From Bacteroidales bacterium (GTDB lineage: Bacteria; Bacteroidota; Bacteroidia; Bacteroidales; VadinHA17), in contig JAGNKY010000008.1 of the NCBI GenBank assembly GCA_017999895.1, positions 41,256 through 105,255 on the forward strand: a stretch of DNA of 64,000 bases. Reading direction: 5' to 3'. Under the pieces are notes generated by a model. That model was not told the DNA's origin and did no database searches. It worked only from the letters and a program-made list of their open reading frames with translations. Both the position numbers and the translations under genes were made by a program. This document shows, in pieces, positions 38,126-48,325 of this stretch (position 1 is the first letter of the stretch; the number at the start of each line of letters is the position of its first letter).

Positions 38126-39583
38126 TTAGAATCCAAAGCGACGCGAGCCGGGTACAGGATATTTTTTTGATACATCATCAAGTACCAGTACCCAGTCTAT
38201 AGCTTCACCAGGATTGGGAGGAGTGAAACTAAGTTCACCTGTATTATCGAAAGTATTTATCATTGTTGATTTGCCGTTTCTTGGATTAAACCACCATGCT
38301 TTTATTTTAGAGCCCTTAATCACATCTGTTCTTACTTTAAAGGCACGTCCTATTGGGGCGTAAACCATTATGTAAGAACCATCAATGTCACGGGTTGCTA
38401 CAAATCTATATCGTCCTGCGCCCGGTATAGATGTCGGCACAGGATTCGTCACTATAATTGAAGGGTCTGGTATCCTGGTCAGGAAAGGGCGTGACTCAAT
38501 TAATTTTCTCCCGTATTGCATCTGTCCTGCCCCAGGCTGGTTCAATGCCTCATACCATGGCATCAGTGGAAAATTAACGGGTGTTTTTCCTTCCGACCAC
38601 ATCTGCCATACTGAATGATGGCCGTAAGTATGTCCGAATGCTCCATCAAACAGATCCCAGTAAAGGCAACGACGTACGTCGTATGCTATTGAATGTCCGT
38701 TATCTTTTGGTCTGAAACGTAATGGGTGATCTTCATATAATGGCTCACCATCAATAACGGGTTTGACAGGTATGCGATTGTAGTCTTTAAATATATTTCC
38801 AGTTGCTACTGGATCTTGATCAGTGTAGGTTCCTGCGTATTCAGGCTGATGTCCATTCTGACGCATATTAAAATCCAGCCATTCTTCATTATGAAGATAC
38901 TCTGAGGATCCTGAACCGCCATTTGGATGAAACGTTATAAGATTTCGTCCACCGTCTCCTTTTCTAAGTCCTTTCGCCAATGATTCAAGAATTAAACGTT
39001 GCTCTTCAGTTTCAACTTTCCTGTCTCCTCCAAGAATCCATATAATACCCTTACTTCCATAGCGTTTTCCAAGCCATTCCCCATAAACAGCTGCATTTTC
39101 GGGGGTAAATAATACAGGCGTTCCATTCCAGTACCTACCCCATGTTGGAAGAAAACCTATATATAGACCCAGTTCATTTGCTTTGCTAACAATAAAGTCC
39201 ACATGATCCCAGTAATCATTAGTTGGACCATCCATTACAGCAGGCCGGCCAGGATCGAGATCGATAAACGGAATATGACCGTACGGATTTGGCTCATTAT
39301 GACCATCAAGTTCAGCAATTGCTACCGCCTGTATAACAGTAAAACCCTTTGCTGCACGGTCTTCGAGATAGCGAACTGCTTCCTCCCTGTTAAGTCTGTG
39401 GAACAACTCCCATGCAGTATCTCCAAGATAAAAAAATGGGGTACCATCCTCCTTGATAAGAAAATGTTTGTTGGAGCTTACTTCTAACCTCATTAATTTC
39501 TTATCTGTTTTTGAATCAGGTTGTATGCTTCCAGCTGTTAAAACCAGAATGCAAATAAAAATCAATAACTTATATTTTTCCAT
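38126..39583 (-). CDS. GH140-like glycoside hydrolase (DUF4038 family)
   Basis: The 485-aa exported protein starts [19 protein letters not shown] (signal peptide). The first ~350 residues form a DUF4038 TIM-barrel-like domain ([38 protein letters not shown]), followed by a small C-terminal beta domain (about 395-480) like the putative collagen-binding domain found in this family. GH140 members include the apiosidase acting on rhamnogalacturonan II; the actual substrate here is unknown. A longer ORF start at 39664 adds 27 non-conserved residues, so I use 39583. It is divergent from the GH92 gene. Confidence 0.8.
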   Translation of the reverse strand: MEKYKLLIFICILVLTAGSIQPDSKTDKKLMRLEVSSNKHFLIKEDGTPFFYLGDTAWELFHRLNREEAVRYLEDRAAKGFTVIQAVAIAELDGHNEPNPYGHIPFIDLDPGRPAVMDGPTNDYWDHVDFIVSKANELGLYIGFLPTWGRYWNGTPVLFTPENAAVYGEWLGKRYGSKGIIWILGGDRKVETEEQRLILESLAKGLRKGDGGRNLITFHPNGGSGSSEYLHNEEWLDFNMRQNGHQPEYAGTYTDQDPVATGNIFKDYNRIPVKPVIDGEPLYEDHPLRFRPKDNGHSIAYDVRRCLYWDLFDGAFGHTYGHHSVWQMWSEGKTPVNFPLMPWYEALNQPGAGQMQYGRKLIESRPFLTRIPDPSIIVTNPVPTSIPGAGRYRFVATRDIDGSYIMVYAPIGRAFKVRTDVIKGSKIKAWWFNPRNGKSTMINTFDNTGELSFTPPNPGEAIDWVLVLDDVSKKYPVPGSRRFGF

Positions 39584-39753
39584 AATCTTTATTAATTTTA
39601 CATTTAGTTGACATAACTGGAAGCGAAAAATCTTTTTTGATGCTTTGAAAATAATAAAATTCAATAAATTATTAAAAATTCAATTACTTTTTAGTTTATA
39701 CGAGTAAAATAATACTATTAAAATGCATTTATTTAACCTTAAAGATTTTAAAG

Positions 39754-42051
39754 ATGTTTAATTTTAAAACGTGTATGTATTTTCTGGTATCAGTAATACT
39801 TACAGTCACTTTGTCTGGTTGTGTAACCTCTAATAAAAAAGCGGTTGATTATGTCAATCCGTTTATCGGCACCGATTTTCATGGGCATACTTTTCCCGGG
39901 GCTGCTCTGCCGGCGGGTATGGTTCAATTAAGTCCGGATACTGATGTTCGCGGATGGGACTGGTGTTCCGGATATCATTACAGTGATAGTTCTGTTATGG
40001 GATTCAGTCATTTACACCGAAGCGGAATGGGTGCAGGTGACTGGGGAGATGTCCTTATTATGCCAACAACCGGCAAACTTCAAGTTGTTCCAGGTAATAA
40101 GATGAATCCTGATGAAGGGTATAGATCACGTTTTTCTCATAATGAAGAAAAGGCAATGCCTGGCTATTATTCGGTGACGCTGAAAGACTATGATATCAAG
40201 GCAGAATTAACTGTTACACCAAGAACCGGTTTCCATAGATATACTTTCCCGAAATCAGATTCATCTCATATTCTTATCGACCTCAAGCACGGCATTGGCG
40301 ATTCTTGTACCGGAGCAATGGTGAAAATAGTGAATAACAACGAGATAGAGGGATATAGAACATCTATTGGATTTGTAAAGAAACAGGCCGTATATTTTTG
40401 TGCTCAGTTCGACAAACCTTTCAGTTCGTTCGGTACATGGAAAGGCGAAGAAATTAAACCGAATTCCCGGGAAGAATCAGGATATAATATCGGTGCATTT
40501 GTGGATTATTCAACATCGAAAAACGAACCGGTTCAAGTAAAAGTAGGCATATCATACACAAGTATAGACCAGGCACGGCTGAATTTGCAGAAAGAGAATC
40601 CCGACTGGCAGTTCGACCGTGTAAGGGAAAATGCATATCGTACATGGGGCAATGAGTTAAACAGGATTCTTGTTGAATTTAAAGCAGAAAATGATAAGGC
40701 CTATCAGGAGGATAAGCTGATCACATTCTATACCGCTCTATACCATTCACTGTTATTTCCTGCAATTTTCGGGGATGTTGACGGGAAATACGTTGGTCTG
40801 GACGATCAGGTTCATTCCTCAGAAGGTTTTACTTATCTGAGCGATTTTTCTCTGTGGGATACATTCAGAGCTGAGATGCCACTTCTGGCACTTATTAAAC
40901 CTGAGATAAGCAAAGATGCAATACGGACGATGATAGCTCAGTACGAAGAGGGAGGATGGCTTCCGACTCCCCAGCAGTTTGGGAACTGTTACACAAATGA
41001 TATGATAGGAGATCATCCTGTCGTTGTCATCCTCGATGCTTATATGAAAGGCATTCGCGATTTCGATGTCGAAAAGGCTTACGAAGCCGTAAGAAAAAAT
41101 GCACTGGAAACCCCTTCGGGGCACAGGTCGAGAGGTCGCGTGGGCCTGAAGTATTACATACAATTCGGATATATACCATACGACAAAGAAAGACAATCGG
41201 TATCCCGGACGCTTGAATATGCTTATAACGACTGGTGTGTCGCACAACTGGCAAAAGCTCTTGGTAAAATGGATGACTATGAGCTATTCATGAAACGTGC
41301 TTCGAGTTACAAAAATGTTTTCGATCCTTCAATAGGTCTGGCACGGCCAAAAGACAGCACAGGCAAATGGCTCGAACCCTTTAATCCGACCTTCATCGGA
41401 CAAGGCAGTGAACGTCATTACACCGAAGCAAATGCATGGCAATATACCTGGTTTGTTCCTCACGACATTGAAGGACTTATAAATCTCATGGGAGGAGCTG
41501 AAAAATTTGTAATGAAATTGGATACTCTGTTTACAATGAGCTCTGAAGTTCAGAGCACTGTATCGGATGTTACGGGAATGATCGGTCAATACGCACATGG
41601 GAATGAACCGTCGCATCACACGATATACCTTTATGACTATGCAGGAGCTCCATGGAAAACTCAGGAAATGGTGAGAAAGGTAATGGATAATTTATATTCC
41701 TCCAAACCTGATGGGTTATGTGGCAATGAAGATATGGGCCAAATGTCGGCATGGTTCATTTTCAGTGCAATGGGATTTTACCCTGTGACTCCCGGAAGCA
41801 ATATCTATGCAACAGGAAGCCCCGTTTTTGATAAAGTAACAGTTCATCTCGATAAAGCATATCATAATGCCGATCAATTTATTATCGAATCAAGGAATAA
41901 CTCGAAAGAAAATAAGTATGTACAATCCGTGACTATAAACGGAAAACCTCTCGAGAATCCCTGGTTCGACCATTCTGAAATAAGAAATGGTTGCACTATG
42001 ATTTTTGAAATGGGAGCCGAACCGAACAGACAGTGGGGTAGTATTCGCTAA
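39754..42051 (+). CDS. GH92 family alpha-mannosidase lipoprotein
   Basis: The 765-aa protein has a lipobox LSGC (Cys23), the N-terminal beta-sandwich start DYVNPFIGTDFHGHTFPGAA and the catalytic (alpha/alpha)6 domain with SLWDTFRAEMPL, GNEPSHHTIYLYDYAG and GNEDMGQMSAWFIFSAMGFYP. GH92 enzymes are Ca2+-dependent exo-alpha-mannosidases that invert configuration and act on N-glycans or yeast mannan. The lipid anchor puts it in the periplasm or on the surface. No SusC/SusD pair is nearby, so it is not in a standard polysaccharide utilisation locus. Confidence 0.93.
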   Translation: MFNFKTCMYFLVSVILTVTLSGCVTSNKKAVDYVNPFIGTDFHGHTFPGAALPAGMVQLSPDTDVRGWDWCSGYHYSDSSVMGFSHLHRSGMGAGDWGDVLIMPTTGKLQVVPGNKMNPDEGYRSRFSHNEEKAMPGYYSVTLKDYDIKAELTVTPRTGFHRYTFPKSDSSHILIDLKHGIGDSCTGAMVKIVNNNEIEGYRTSIGFVKKQAVYFCAQFDKPFSSFGTWKGEEIKPNSREESGYNIGAFVDYSTSKNEPVQVKVGISYTSIDQARLNLQKENPDWQFDRVRENAYRTWGNELNRILVEFKAENDKAYQEDKLITFYTALYHSLLFPAIFGDVDGKYVGLDDQVHSSEGFTYLSDFSLWDTFRAEMPLLALIKPEISKDAIRTMIAQYEEGGWLPTPQQFGNCYTNDMIGDHPVVVILDAYMKGIRDFDVEKAYEAVRKNALETPSGHRSRGRVGLKYYIQFGYIPYDKERQSVSRTLEYAYNDWCVAQLAKALGKMDDYELFMKRASSYKNVFDPSIGLARPKDSTGKWLEPFNPTFIGQGSERHYTEANAWQYTWFVPHDIEGLINLMGGAEKFVMKLDTLFTMSSEVQSTVSDVTGMIGQYAHGNEPSHHTIYLYDYAGAPWKTQEMVRKVMDNLYSSKPDGLCGNEDMGQMSAWFIFSAMGFYPVTPGSNIYATGSPVFDKVTVHLDKAYHNADQFIIESRNNSKENKYVQSVTINGKPLENPWFDHSEIRNGCTMIFEMGAEPNRQWGSIR

Positions 42052-42140
42052 GGATAATTACAGATATTTATGTTACTTGAAAATGATTTAGTTGGTAATA
42101 AAAAGGGGGAAATAATATTTAGTTTAATTCAACAGCTGCT

Positions 42141-44042
42141 ATGAAATTCAGTCTTCTTGAAGAAATAATTCAATCAATTAAAAATGTACGGATTGCTATT
42201 GTTGGCGACTTCTGCCTTGATGCATACTGGTTTATCAATGAATCGAAAAGTGAAATATCTGTCGAAACCGGCCTGCCTACCAGGCCTGTCGAAAAACAGG
42301 CATATTCTCCCGGCGGTGCAGGAAATGTTGCAAACAACCTTGCAGCAATGGAAGTAAAAGAAATACTCACATTCGGTGTTGTCGGAAACGACCCTTTCGG
42401 TTTTGAGTTGAAAAGAATTCTCAATGAAAAAAGCATAGATACACAAAACCTACTTGTTCAGGAAAAAAACTGGGCTACACATGTTTATATAAAACCACAC
42501 CTGGAAGATAAGGAACAGAACCGAATAGACTTTGGCAACTTCAACAGGCTCTCCCGCAAAACAGCCGACAGGTTGATAGAGAACCTTATTAAATCTATGG
42601 ATAATATCGACCTTGTAATTCTTAATCAGCAGGTTTATTCAGGCATCAATACCGAATATTTCAGAGAGAAATTAACCGAGGTTATCAAAAAATTTCCGGA
42701 AAAGATTTTTATTGCCGACAGCCGTCAGTACAGCGATTCATATCATGGAGCATATAGAAAAATGAACGATATCGAAGCCCTGCGGCTGTGCGGATACAAA
42801 AAGGAAACTGATGAACCTGTCTCTGTTTCTGAAGTGAAGAATGCAGCTAAAATACTTTACGGAAAATATGGCAAGCCGGTTTTCATTACCTGTGGAAGCA
42901 AAGGTTCGGTTGTTATTGATGAAAAAGGTATTTACGAAATTCCAGGTCTGCTCATCCTTTTGAAAATCGATACTGTAGGTGCAGGCGATAGCTACCTTGC
43001 AGGCGTGGCTTCCGCCCTGGCAGCACGATACCCTGTAAATATTGCGGCGGAACTGGGGAATTACGTGGCAGGTGTTACAATTCAGAAACTTTTTCAGACA
43101 GGAACAGCATCCCCCGAAGAAATCTTAAATATAGCCAAAGATCCTGATTTCATATATAATCCGGATCTGGCTGAAAATATAAGGATGGCAAAATATTATC
43201 AGGAATCTGAAATTGAGATAATCAATTCTCTACCAAAAAATAATAAAATTAAATATGCAATATTCGATAACGACGGAACAATATCAACCCTGAGAGAGGG
43301 ATGGGAACTCATTATGGCGCCGATGATGGAAAAGGCAATCCTCGGCGACAAGTACTTTAGCGCGGATGAATCACTTTATAACAAGGTGAAAAAACGGGTC
43401 AGGGAGTTTATTGACCAGACTACGGGCATTCAGACACTTGCCCAGATGAAAATGCTCCTCTCAATTATCAGGGAATTCGGGGTTATTTCTGAAGATAAAA
43501 TTCTCGATGAATTCAAATACAAAGAAATATATAACCGCGAGCTGATCAAAATGGTGAAGAAACGCGAAGAAAAACTCAAAAAAGGAGAGCTTGCGGTTGA
43601 AGATTTAACTATAAAAAACAGTTTATCGTTTTTGAAAATATTGTATGACAAAGGCATAAAACTTTATCTTACATCAGGTACTGATGTGCAGGATGTTATC
43701 AACGAAGCTGAGGTACTTGGCTATGCATATCTGTTTGAAGGTCGTATTTTCGGTGCAGTCGGAGATGTAAATCAGGAAGCCAAAAAGATTGTGCTTGACC
43801 GTATTCTTGATATGATCGGAGAAAAAGAAGCAGGAATGATTTTAACATTTGGGGATGGTCCGGTTGAAATAAGGGAAACACATAAGCGAAGCGGTATAAC
43901 TGTCGGAGTGGCAAGCAACGAATTAAGGCGCTTCGGACTTAATGAGGTAAAACGCACCCGACTCATCAAGGCAGGTGCCGATTTTATTGTACCTGATTTT
44001 ACTCAGGGTGAACAATTACTTAACCTTTTAAATATTACTTAA
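42141..44042 (+). CDS. fused PfkB-family sugar kinase and HAD-family phosphatase
   Basis: This 633-aa single ORF carries two enzymes. Residues ~1-345 are a PfkB/ribokinase-type kinase closest in motif style to HldE/RfaE kinases (GDFCLDAYW; SPGGAGNVANNLAAM; DTVGAGDSYLAG with catalytic D283). Residues ~370-633 are a HAD phosphatase (FDNDGT with nucleophile D376 and acid D378; LTSGTD; FGDGPVEI) with a helical cap. Fusing a kinase to a phosphatase is unusual and could channel a phosphorylated sugar or run kinase-then-phosphatase steps of an activated-sugar pathway. The next gene starts at the base after the stop codon. The substrate is unknown. Confidence 0.85.
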   Translation: MKFSLLEEIIQSIKNVRIAIVGDFCLDAYWFINESKSEISVETGLPTRPVEKQAYSPGGAGNVANNLAAMEVKEILTFGVVGNDPFGFELKRILNEKSIDTQNLLVQEKNWATHVYIKPHLEDKEQNRIDFGNFNRLSRKTADRLIENLIKSMDNIDLVILNQQVYSGINTEYFREKLTEVIKKFPEKIFIADSRQYSDSYHGAYRKMNDIEALRLCGYKKETDEPVSVSEVKNAAKILYGKYGKPVFITCGSKGSVVIDEKGIYEIPGLLILLKIDTVGAGDSYLAGVASALAARYPVNIAAELGNYVAGVTIQKLFQTGTASPEEILNIAKDPDFIYNPDLAENIRMAKYYQESEIEIINSLPKNNKIKYAIFDNDGTISTLREGWELIMAPMMEKAILGDKYFSADESLYNKVKKRVREFIDQTTGIQTLAQMKMLLSIIREFGVISEDKILDEFKYKEIYNRELIKMVKKREEKLKKGELAVEDLTIKNSLSFLKILYDKGIKLYLTSGTDVQDVINEAEVLGYAYLFEGRIFGAVGDVNQEAKKIVLDRILDMIGEKEAGMILTFGDGPVEIRETHKRSGITVGVASNELRRFGLNEVKRTRLIKAGADFIVPDFTQGEQLLNLLNIT

Positions 44043-45149
44043 ATGGGTTATCAGGAATTCGACAGGAGAAAACTTGTCATTAAGAAATTGTCGGAACGAA
44101 AAAATAAACTTTCGATTGAAAAGTGCCATATCGAACCTTCATGCAAGCCAACAGGATTGAATAAAGAAACAAAAGAACTGATATATCAGACAGCCTGTAA
44201 AATCAAAGAATCCAGGGATAAAGGGAAACCTGTAATTATTGCTTTCGGGGCTCATTTAATAAAAAACGGGCTTGCCCCTGTAATGATTGAACTGATGAAA
44301 AACAACTGGGTCACACATCTGGCCGGCAATGGAGCTGTAAGTATTCACGACTGGGAATTTGCGTATCTGGGTGAGACCAGCGAAGACGTCCGCGAGAATG
44401 TCGGAAAAGGACAATTCGGCATCTGGGATGAGACCGGAAAATACATAAACCTTGCACTCATCACAGGTGCATTTCCTGGACTGGGATATGGCGAAGCGGT
44501 TGGCAGGATGATTCTGAATGACGGACTTGAAATTCCTGAACCTGACCGCCTCGAAGACGAAGCACGAAAACTAATTGCTTCGGATTGCAATAAAGCTGCT
44601 GCGGCTATTGATCTCCTCGGAGTTATAAGAAGAGAAAATCTTAAACCGGGATTCATTAAAATACCTCACAGATGGAAAAAATATTCTGTACAATATGCAG
44701 CTTACGAACTGAATATTCCGTTTACCATTCATCCTATGATCGGCCATGATATAATTTACACTCACCCTTTCAATCACGGAAGCGCTTTGGGCCGGACAGC
44801 ACTTACCGACTTTCTGCGTTATGTTCACAGTATAAGCAATATCAATGAAGGAGTTTACCTCTCAATTGGTTCGGCTATTATGTCGCCGATGATTTTTGAA
44901 AAAGCGCTCTCAATGGCACAAAACATTGCCATTCAACAAAATAATCACATTGATAATCATTTTATTGTTGTTGTGGATCTGGCTGAGAGTAACTGGAACT
45001 GGAAAGAAAACGGAGAACCACCTGTATCAGATCCGGCATATTACATGAGATATAATAAAACTTTCTCGAGGATGGGAGGCGAGATGTGTTATATAACGGC
45101 AGATAACAGGGATTTTTTACTCGAGTTATTTCATAATCTCGAACGGTAA
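44043..45149 (+). CDS. conserved protein of unknown function coupled to the PfkB-HAD fusion
   Basis: The 368-aa soluble protein has no signal peptide or membrane segment. I do not recognise the family with confidence. Distinct segments are IAFGAHLIKNGLAPVMIELM, HLAGNGAVSIHDWEFAYLGE, GHDIIYTHPFNHGSALG and VYLSIGSAIMSP. Glycine-rich turns after beta-like stretches suggest a Rossmann-type or deoxyhypusine-synthase-like alpha/beta fold, which is speculative. Its ATG directly follows the stop codon of the PfkB-HAD gene, so the two are translationally coupled and probably act in one pathway. Confidence 0.7.
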   Translation: MGYQEFDRRKLVIKKLSERKNKLSIEKCHIEPSCKPTGLNKETKELIYQTACKIKESRDKGKPVIIAFGAHLIKNGLAPVMIELMKNNWVTHLAGNGAVSIHDWEFAYLGETSEDVRENVGKGQFGIWDETGKYINLALITGAFPGLGYGEAVGRMILNDGLEIPEPDRLEDEARKLIASDCNKAAAAIDLLGVIRRENLKPGFIKIPHRWKKYSVQYAAYELNIPFTIHPMIGHDIIYTHPFNHGSALGRTALTDFLRYVHSISNINEGVYLSIGSAIMSPMIFEKALSMAQNIAIQQNNHIDNHFIVVVDLAESNWNWKENGEPPVSDPAYYMRYNKTFSRMGGEMCYITADNRDFLLELFHNLER

Positions 45150-45221
45150 ACCTTTTAAGATTTCACTGCTGCAAATCTTTCAAAGAAAAAATAGTTCATA
45201 AGGGGAAAGTTACAGTTCGGA

Positions 45222-48200
45222 TTAATGTTCATTCTTTTTGCCCGTTTTTTCTGTTTTTCTATAGATGAACCAGTATGCCAGAGGAATGAAGTAAAGGCTT
45301 ACTATCGTACCCACCGACATTCCTCCGACAAGTGCAAGAGCCATAGGCCTTTGTAGCTCGGAGCCCATGCCTCCGCTTAAAAGCATAGGAAAAGTTGAAG
45401 CGAGAGCTGCAAATGCAACCATAATAATTGGTTTTAGTCTTCTTGCCCCCGCAGCATATATTGATTCGATCAGAGGTTTGCCTTCGCGCCGCAAATTATT
45501 TATTGTATCAACTTTAAGTATTGAGTCATTGATAATTACACCCGACATTACAATAAGCCCTATCATAGTGACGATGTTGATAGTTCCTCCAAAAATCTGA
45601 ACGAAAAGAAGTGCCGCAGCGATATCTATCGGTAATTCGAGCATTACAATCAGAGGTTGCAGCAAGGATTCGAACTGTGCGGCGAGAATGAAATAAAGCA
45701 GCACAAATGAAATCAATAGAATAACGGCAAGTTCTCTGAATAGTTTCTGCCCTTCAATTAATCCTCCTCTGAACTGTAAATCTATCGAAGGGTCATCGGC
45801 CAGAAGAGACCTTATTTCAGAAGTCAGCTTACCGGGTAAATTCGTATTTACTACCATATTTACAGGCACATATTCACCATGCATTCCGCCGGTTATAGAT
45901 TTATAATCGTGAATACGGCGGATATTTACAAGCTCTTTCAAAGGCACCATTTTGCCCGAAACGGTCGGAACGAATTCCGTAGCTATTATATCGCTGATAA
46001 ATTTTTCCTTTCCAGCAAGTACAATCGGAAGTATTTCGCTCGATGTCCTTAATTCACTGATGTTATTGCGATTAAGTGCTGTTTTAAGAGTTGTATATAC
46101 CGTTTCCGACTCAACGTCGTACATCAACAGTCGGTCGGGATCGAGCCTGAGCAGAATTTTGTCCTCGAAAGGTGGAATCGATATTTCGGTTTCAGGCCAT
46201 TTTACCTTTAGCTTATCCGTTATATCCGTTATTTTTTCCACCGGCGGAACTCTTTTTTCCTTAAGCAGACTCACTTCGGTAATGAGAGGTACCTCCGTGG
46301 CCGCAAATATCTTTTCGAAAATATTCTGCTGCGGCGATATTTCAACAACGGCATCAGGGTAATTCCTGTGAATAAAATCAAGAACATTCTTTCTTATCTC
46401 AGGCACCTTATCATATCCTCTGGCTTTGATATAAATTTTCGACTGGGTATAAGACAAATCATAATCGCGGTTGAAAAGAAACTGTTGTTCGCCTATGAAT
46501 GAATTTACCTGAAGAATCATATCATTCGAGGCATCCACAACCTGTTTTACTCTTGAGAGGTTTTCTCCTGTATCTATATTTTCGTTCCAGTCAATAGTAA
46601 CAACCAGTTCATCCTGCCTAACAGCGGGAAACTTTTCTTTTTCCATCACAACAAAAAGCCATGCCATCAGAATTATGATCGAAAGGAAGACTGTCAGAAC
46701 GACATTCCGATAGCGGAAGAAAAAATTCATAGTGCCTTCGTAACTCTGTTCTATTCCCTTGATGCTTATCTTTTTAACAAAACCGGTCAGAAATCCTTCT
46801 CCTTGTTTTTTATACAACAGATAATAGACAGTTGGCAGTAGTGTAATTCCTACAATCAATGAAACGCCCTGACCTATAACGATAGCAATAGCCTGGTCAT
46901 AGAACAGTGCTCCTGAAATGCCGCTTAAGAATATCAAGGGGATAAAGACGGCACATGTCGTAAATACGGAAGTAATAAGAGGTGTAATTACCTCATTAGT
47001 GCCTTTGACACAGGCATTGAAAAGGTTCTCACCCCGATCGATCCACTGTGTGATGTTTTCAATAATAACAATCGAGTTATCTATCATCATTCCTATTCCA
47101 AGAATAAGTCCGGCGAGCGACACTATATTTACCGTTAATCCGGTTAAGTAAAAGAAGAGAAGACTTATTACAAGTGTGGCCGGAATGCTAACTCCGATGA
47201 TAAGAGGTGATTTTGCATCTTTCAGGAAAAAAAACATTGCAATAAAGGCCAGCAGGGCACCCATCCACAGACTTTGTTTCAGGTTCGAAATAGAGTAATC
47301 GAGCAGGAGAGTCTGATCCTGAGATATTTCAAAATCCATCTGTGGATAATCTTTTCTGAATGTTTCGATCATTTCGGCCAGACTGTTTTTTAAGCTTTCC
47401 ATTTTTGCCGATGATTCTTTTATAATAGCAAGTGCCACAGCTCTTTTGCCGTCGGAATAATATAAACCAGTAGGTCTTTCCTGTCTCAATCCTATTTTAG
47501 CAAAATCTTTAAGCTTTAAAAGCCTCTCCCCTGCTTTTATATATATATTCTTTACATCATCAGGCTCTTTGAGATATGAGCTGAATTCGAGATTAAGAAG
47601 GTATTTTCCGTCTTTAACAAGGATATTTCCTATGTTCATATTATTTATTTCCACAGCTCTGATGATATCCCCTTCATGGATGCCAAGGCTGAGCATACGG
47701 GCTTTATTGGGCTGTATATAAAGTTCTCTTTTTACCTGTCCGGTAATATCCGCCATAGCCACTTCAGGAAGCTGTTCGATTCTTCTTTTTATTATGGTTT
47801 CGGCAAACTCGCTCAGCTCGGCAAACTTTTCATCGCTTTCGAAGCCTTCAGCCATAGTAATATTGACAAAAAAGACCGGAATATCGGTAGCACTTGCTTT
47901 TATTATGCGCGGCCTTTCGAGGTCGCGTGGAAGATAGTTCATGGTAGCGTCTATTTTTTCATTTACCTCCATAAAGGCAAGATTAATATCAACGCCATAT
48001 TTGAATGACAGTTTAAATAGTGCACTTCCATTACGCGATTCCGATTTGATGTCGGCTAATCCAGGAACCTGGATGAGGTTTAATCTCAAAGGGCTTACGA
48101 TAGTATTTTCTATCTCCCGCGCACTCACATCGGGCCGTGAAACAGCCACTGTTATCTCGGGAATATCCACATCGGGCATGAGTGACACAGGCAGCCTGCC

Positions 48201-48281
48201 CGATGCAATAATACCGAGCATTATAGCCGAAAGAAAGGTCATTACGACTGCGACAGGATGTTTTATAAGAAAACTTACCAT
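45222..48281 (-). CDS. RND-family efflux permease (AcrB/MdtB-like), first of a pair
   Basis: The 1019-aa inner-membrane transporter has the usual RND plan: TM1 at ~10-28, a large periplasmic porter loop, TM2-6 at ~338-490, a second loop and TM7-12 at ~865-1005. At the proton-relay position of TM4 it reads GMMIDNS, so the first aspartate is kept (D401) but the second is Asn. The TM10 lysine of AcrB is Asn here (IINDSIL). It lies 44 bp after the sister permease gene in the same operon. It is likely one half of a hetero-oligomeric pump. Confidence 0.88.
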   Translation of the reverse strand: MVSFLIKHPVAVVMTFLSAIMLGIIASGRLPVSLMPDVDIPEITVAVSRPDVSAREIENTIVSPLRLNLIQVPGLADIKSESRNGSALFKLSFKYGVDINLAFMEVNEKIDATMNYLPRDLERPRIIKASATDIPVFFVNITMAEGFESDEKFAELSEFAETIIKRRIEQLPEVAMADITGQVKRELYIQPNKARMLSLGIHEGDIIRAVEINNMNIGNILVKDGKYLLNLEFSSYLKEPDDVKNIYIKAGERLLKLKDFAKIGLRQERPTGLYYSDGKRAVALAIIKESSAKMESLKNSLAEMIETFRKDYPQMDFEISQDQTLLLDYSISNLKQSLWMGALLAFIAMFFFLKDAKSPLIIGVSIPATLVISLLFFYLTGLTVNIVSLAGLILGIGMMIDNSIVIIENITQWIDRGENLFNACVKGTNEVITPLITSVFTTCAVFIPLIFLSGISGALFYDQAIAIVIGQGVSLIVGITLLPTVYYLLYKKQGEGFLTGFVKKISIKGIEQSYEGTMNFFFRYRNVVLTVFLSIIILMAWLFVVMEKEKFPAVRQDELVVTIDWNENIDTGENLSRVKQVVDASNDMILQVNSFIGEQQFLFNRDYDLSYTQSKIYIKARGYDKVPEIRKNVLDFIHRNYPDAVVEISPQQNIFEKIFAATEVPLITEVSLLKEKRVPPVEKITDITDKLKVKWPETEISIPPFEDKILLRLDPDRLLMYDVESETVYTTLKTALNRNNISELRTSSEILPIVLAGKEKFISDIIATEFVPTVSGKMVPLKELVNIRRIHDYKSITGGMHGEYVPVNMVVNTNLPGKLTSEIRSLLADDPSIDLQFRGGLIEGQKLFRELAVILLISFVLLYFILAAQFESLLQPLIVMLELPIDIAAALLFVQIFGGTINIVTMIGLIVMSGVIINDSILKVDTINNLRREGKPLIESIYAAGARRLKPIIMVAFAALASTFPMLLSGGMGSELQRPMALALVGGMSVGTIVSLYFIPLAYWFIYRKTEKTGKKNEH

Positions 48282-48325
48282 GTTATATTTTGTTATCTCA
48301 TTAAAATGAATTGCTTATGAATAGC

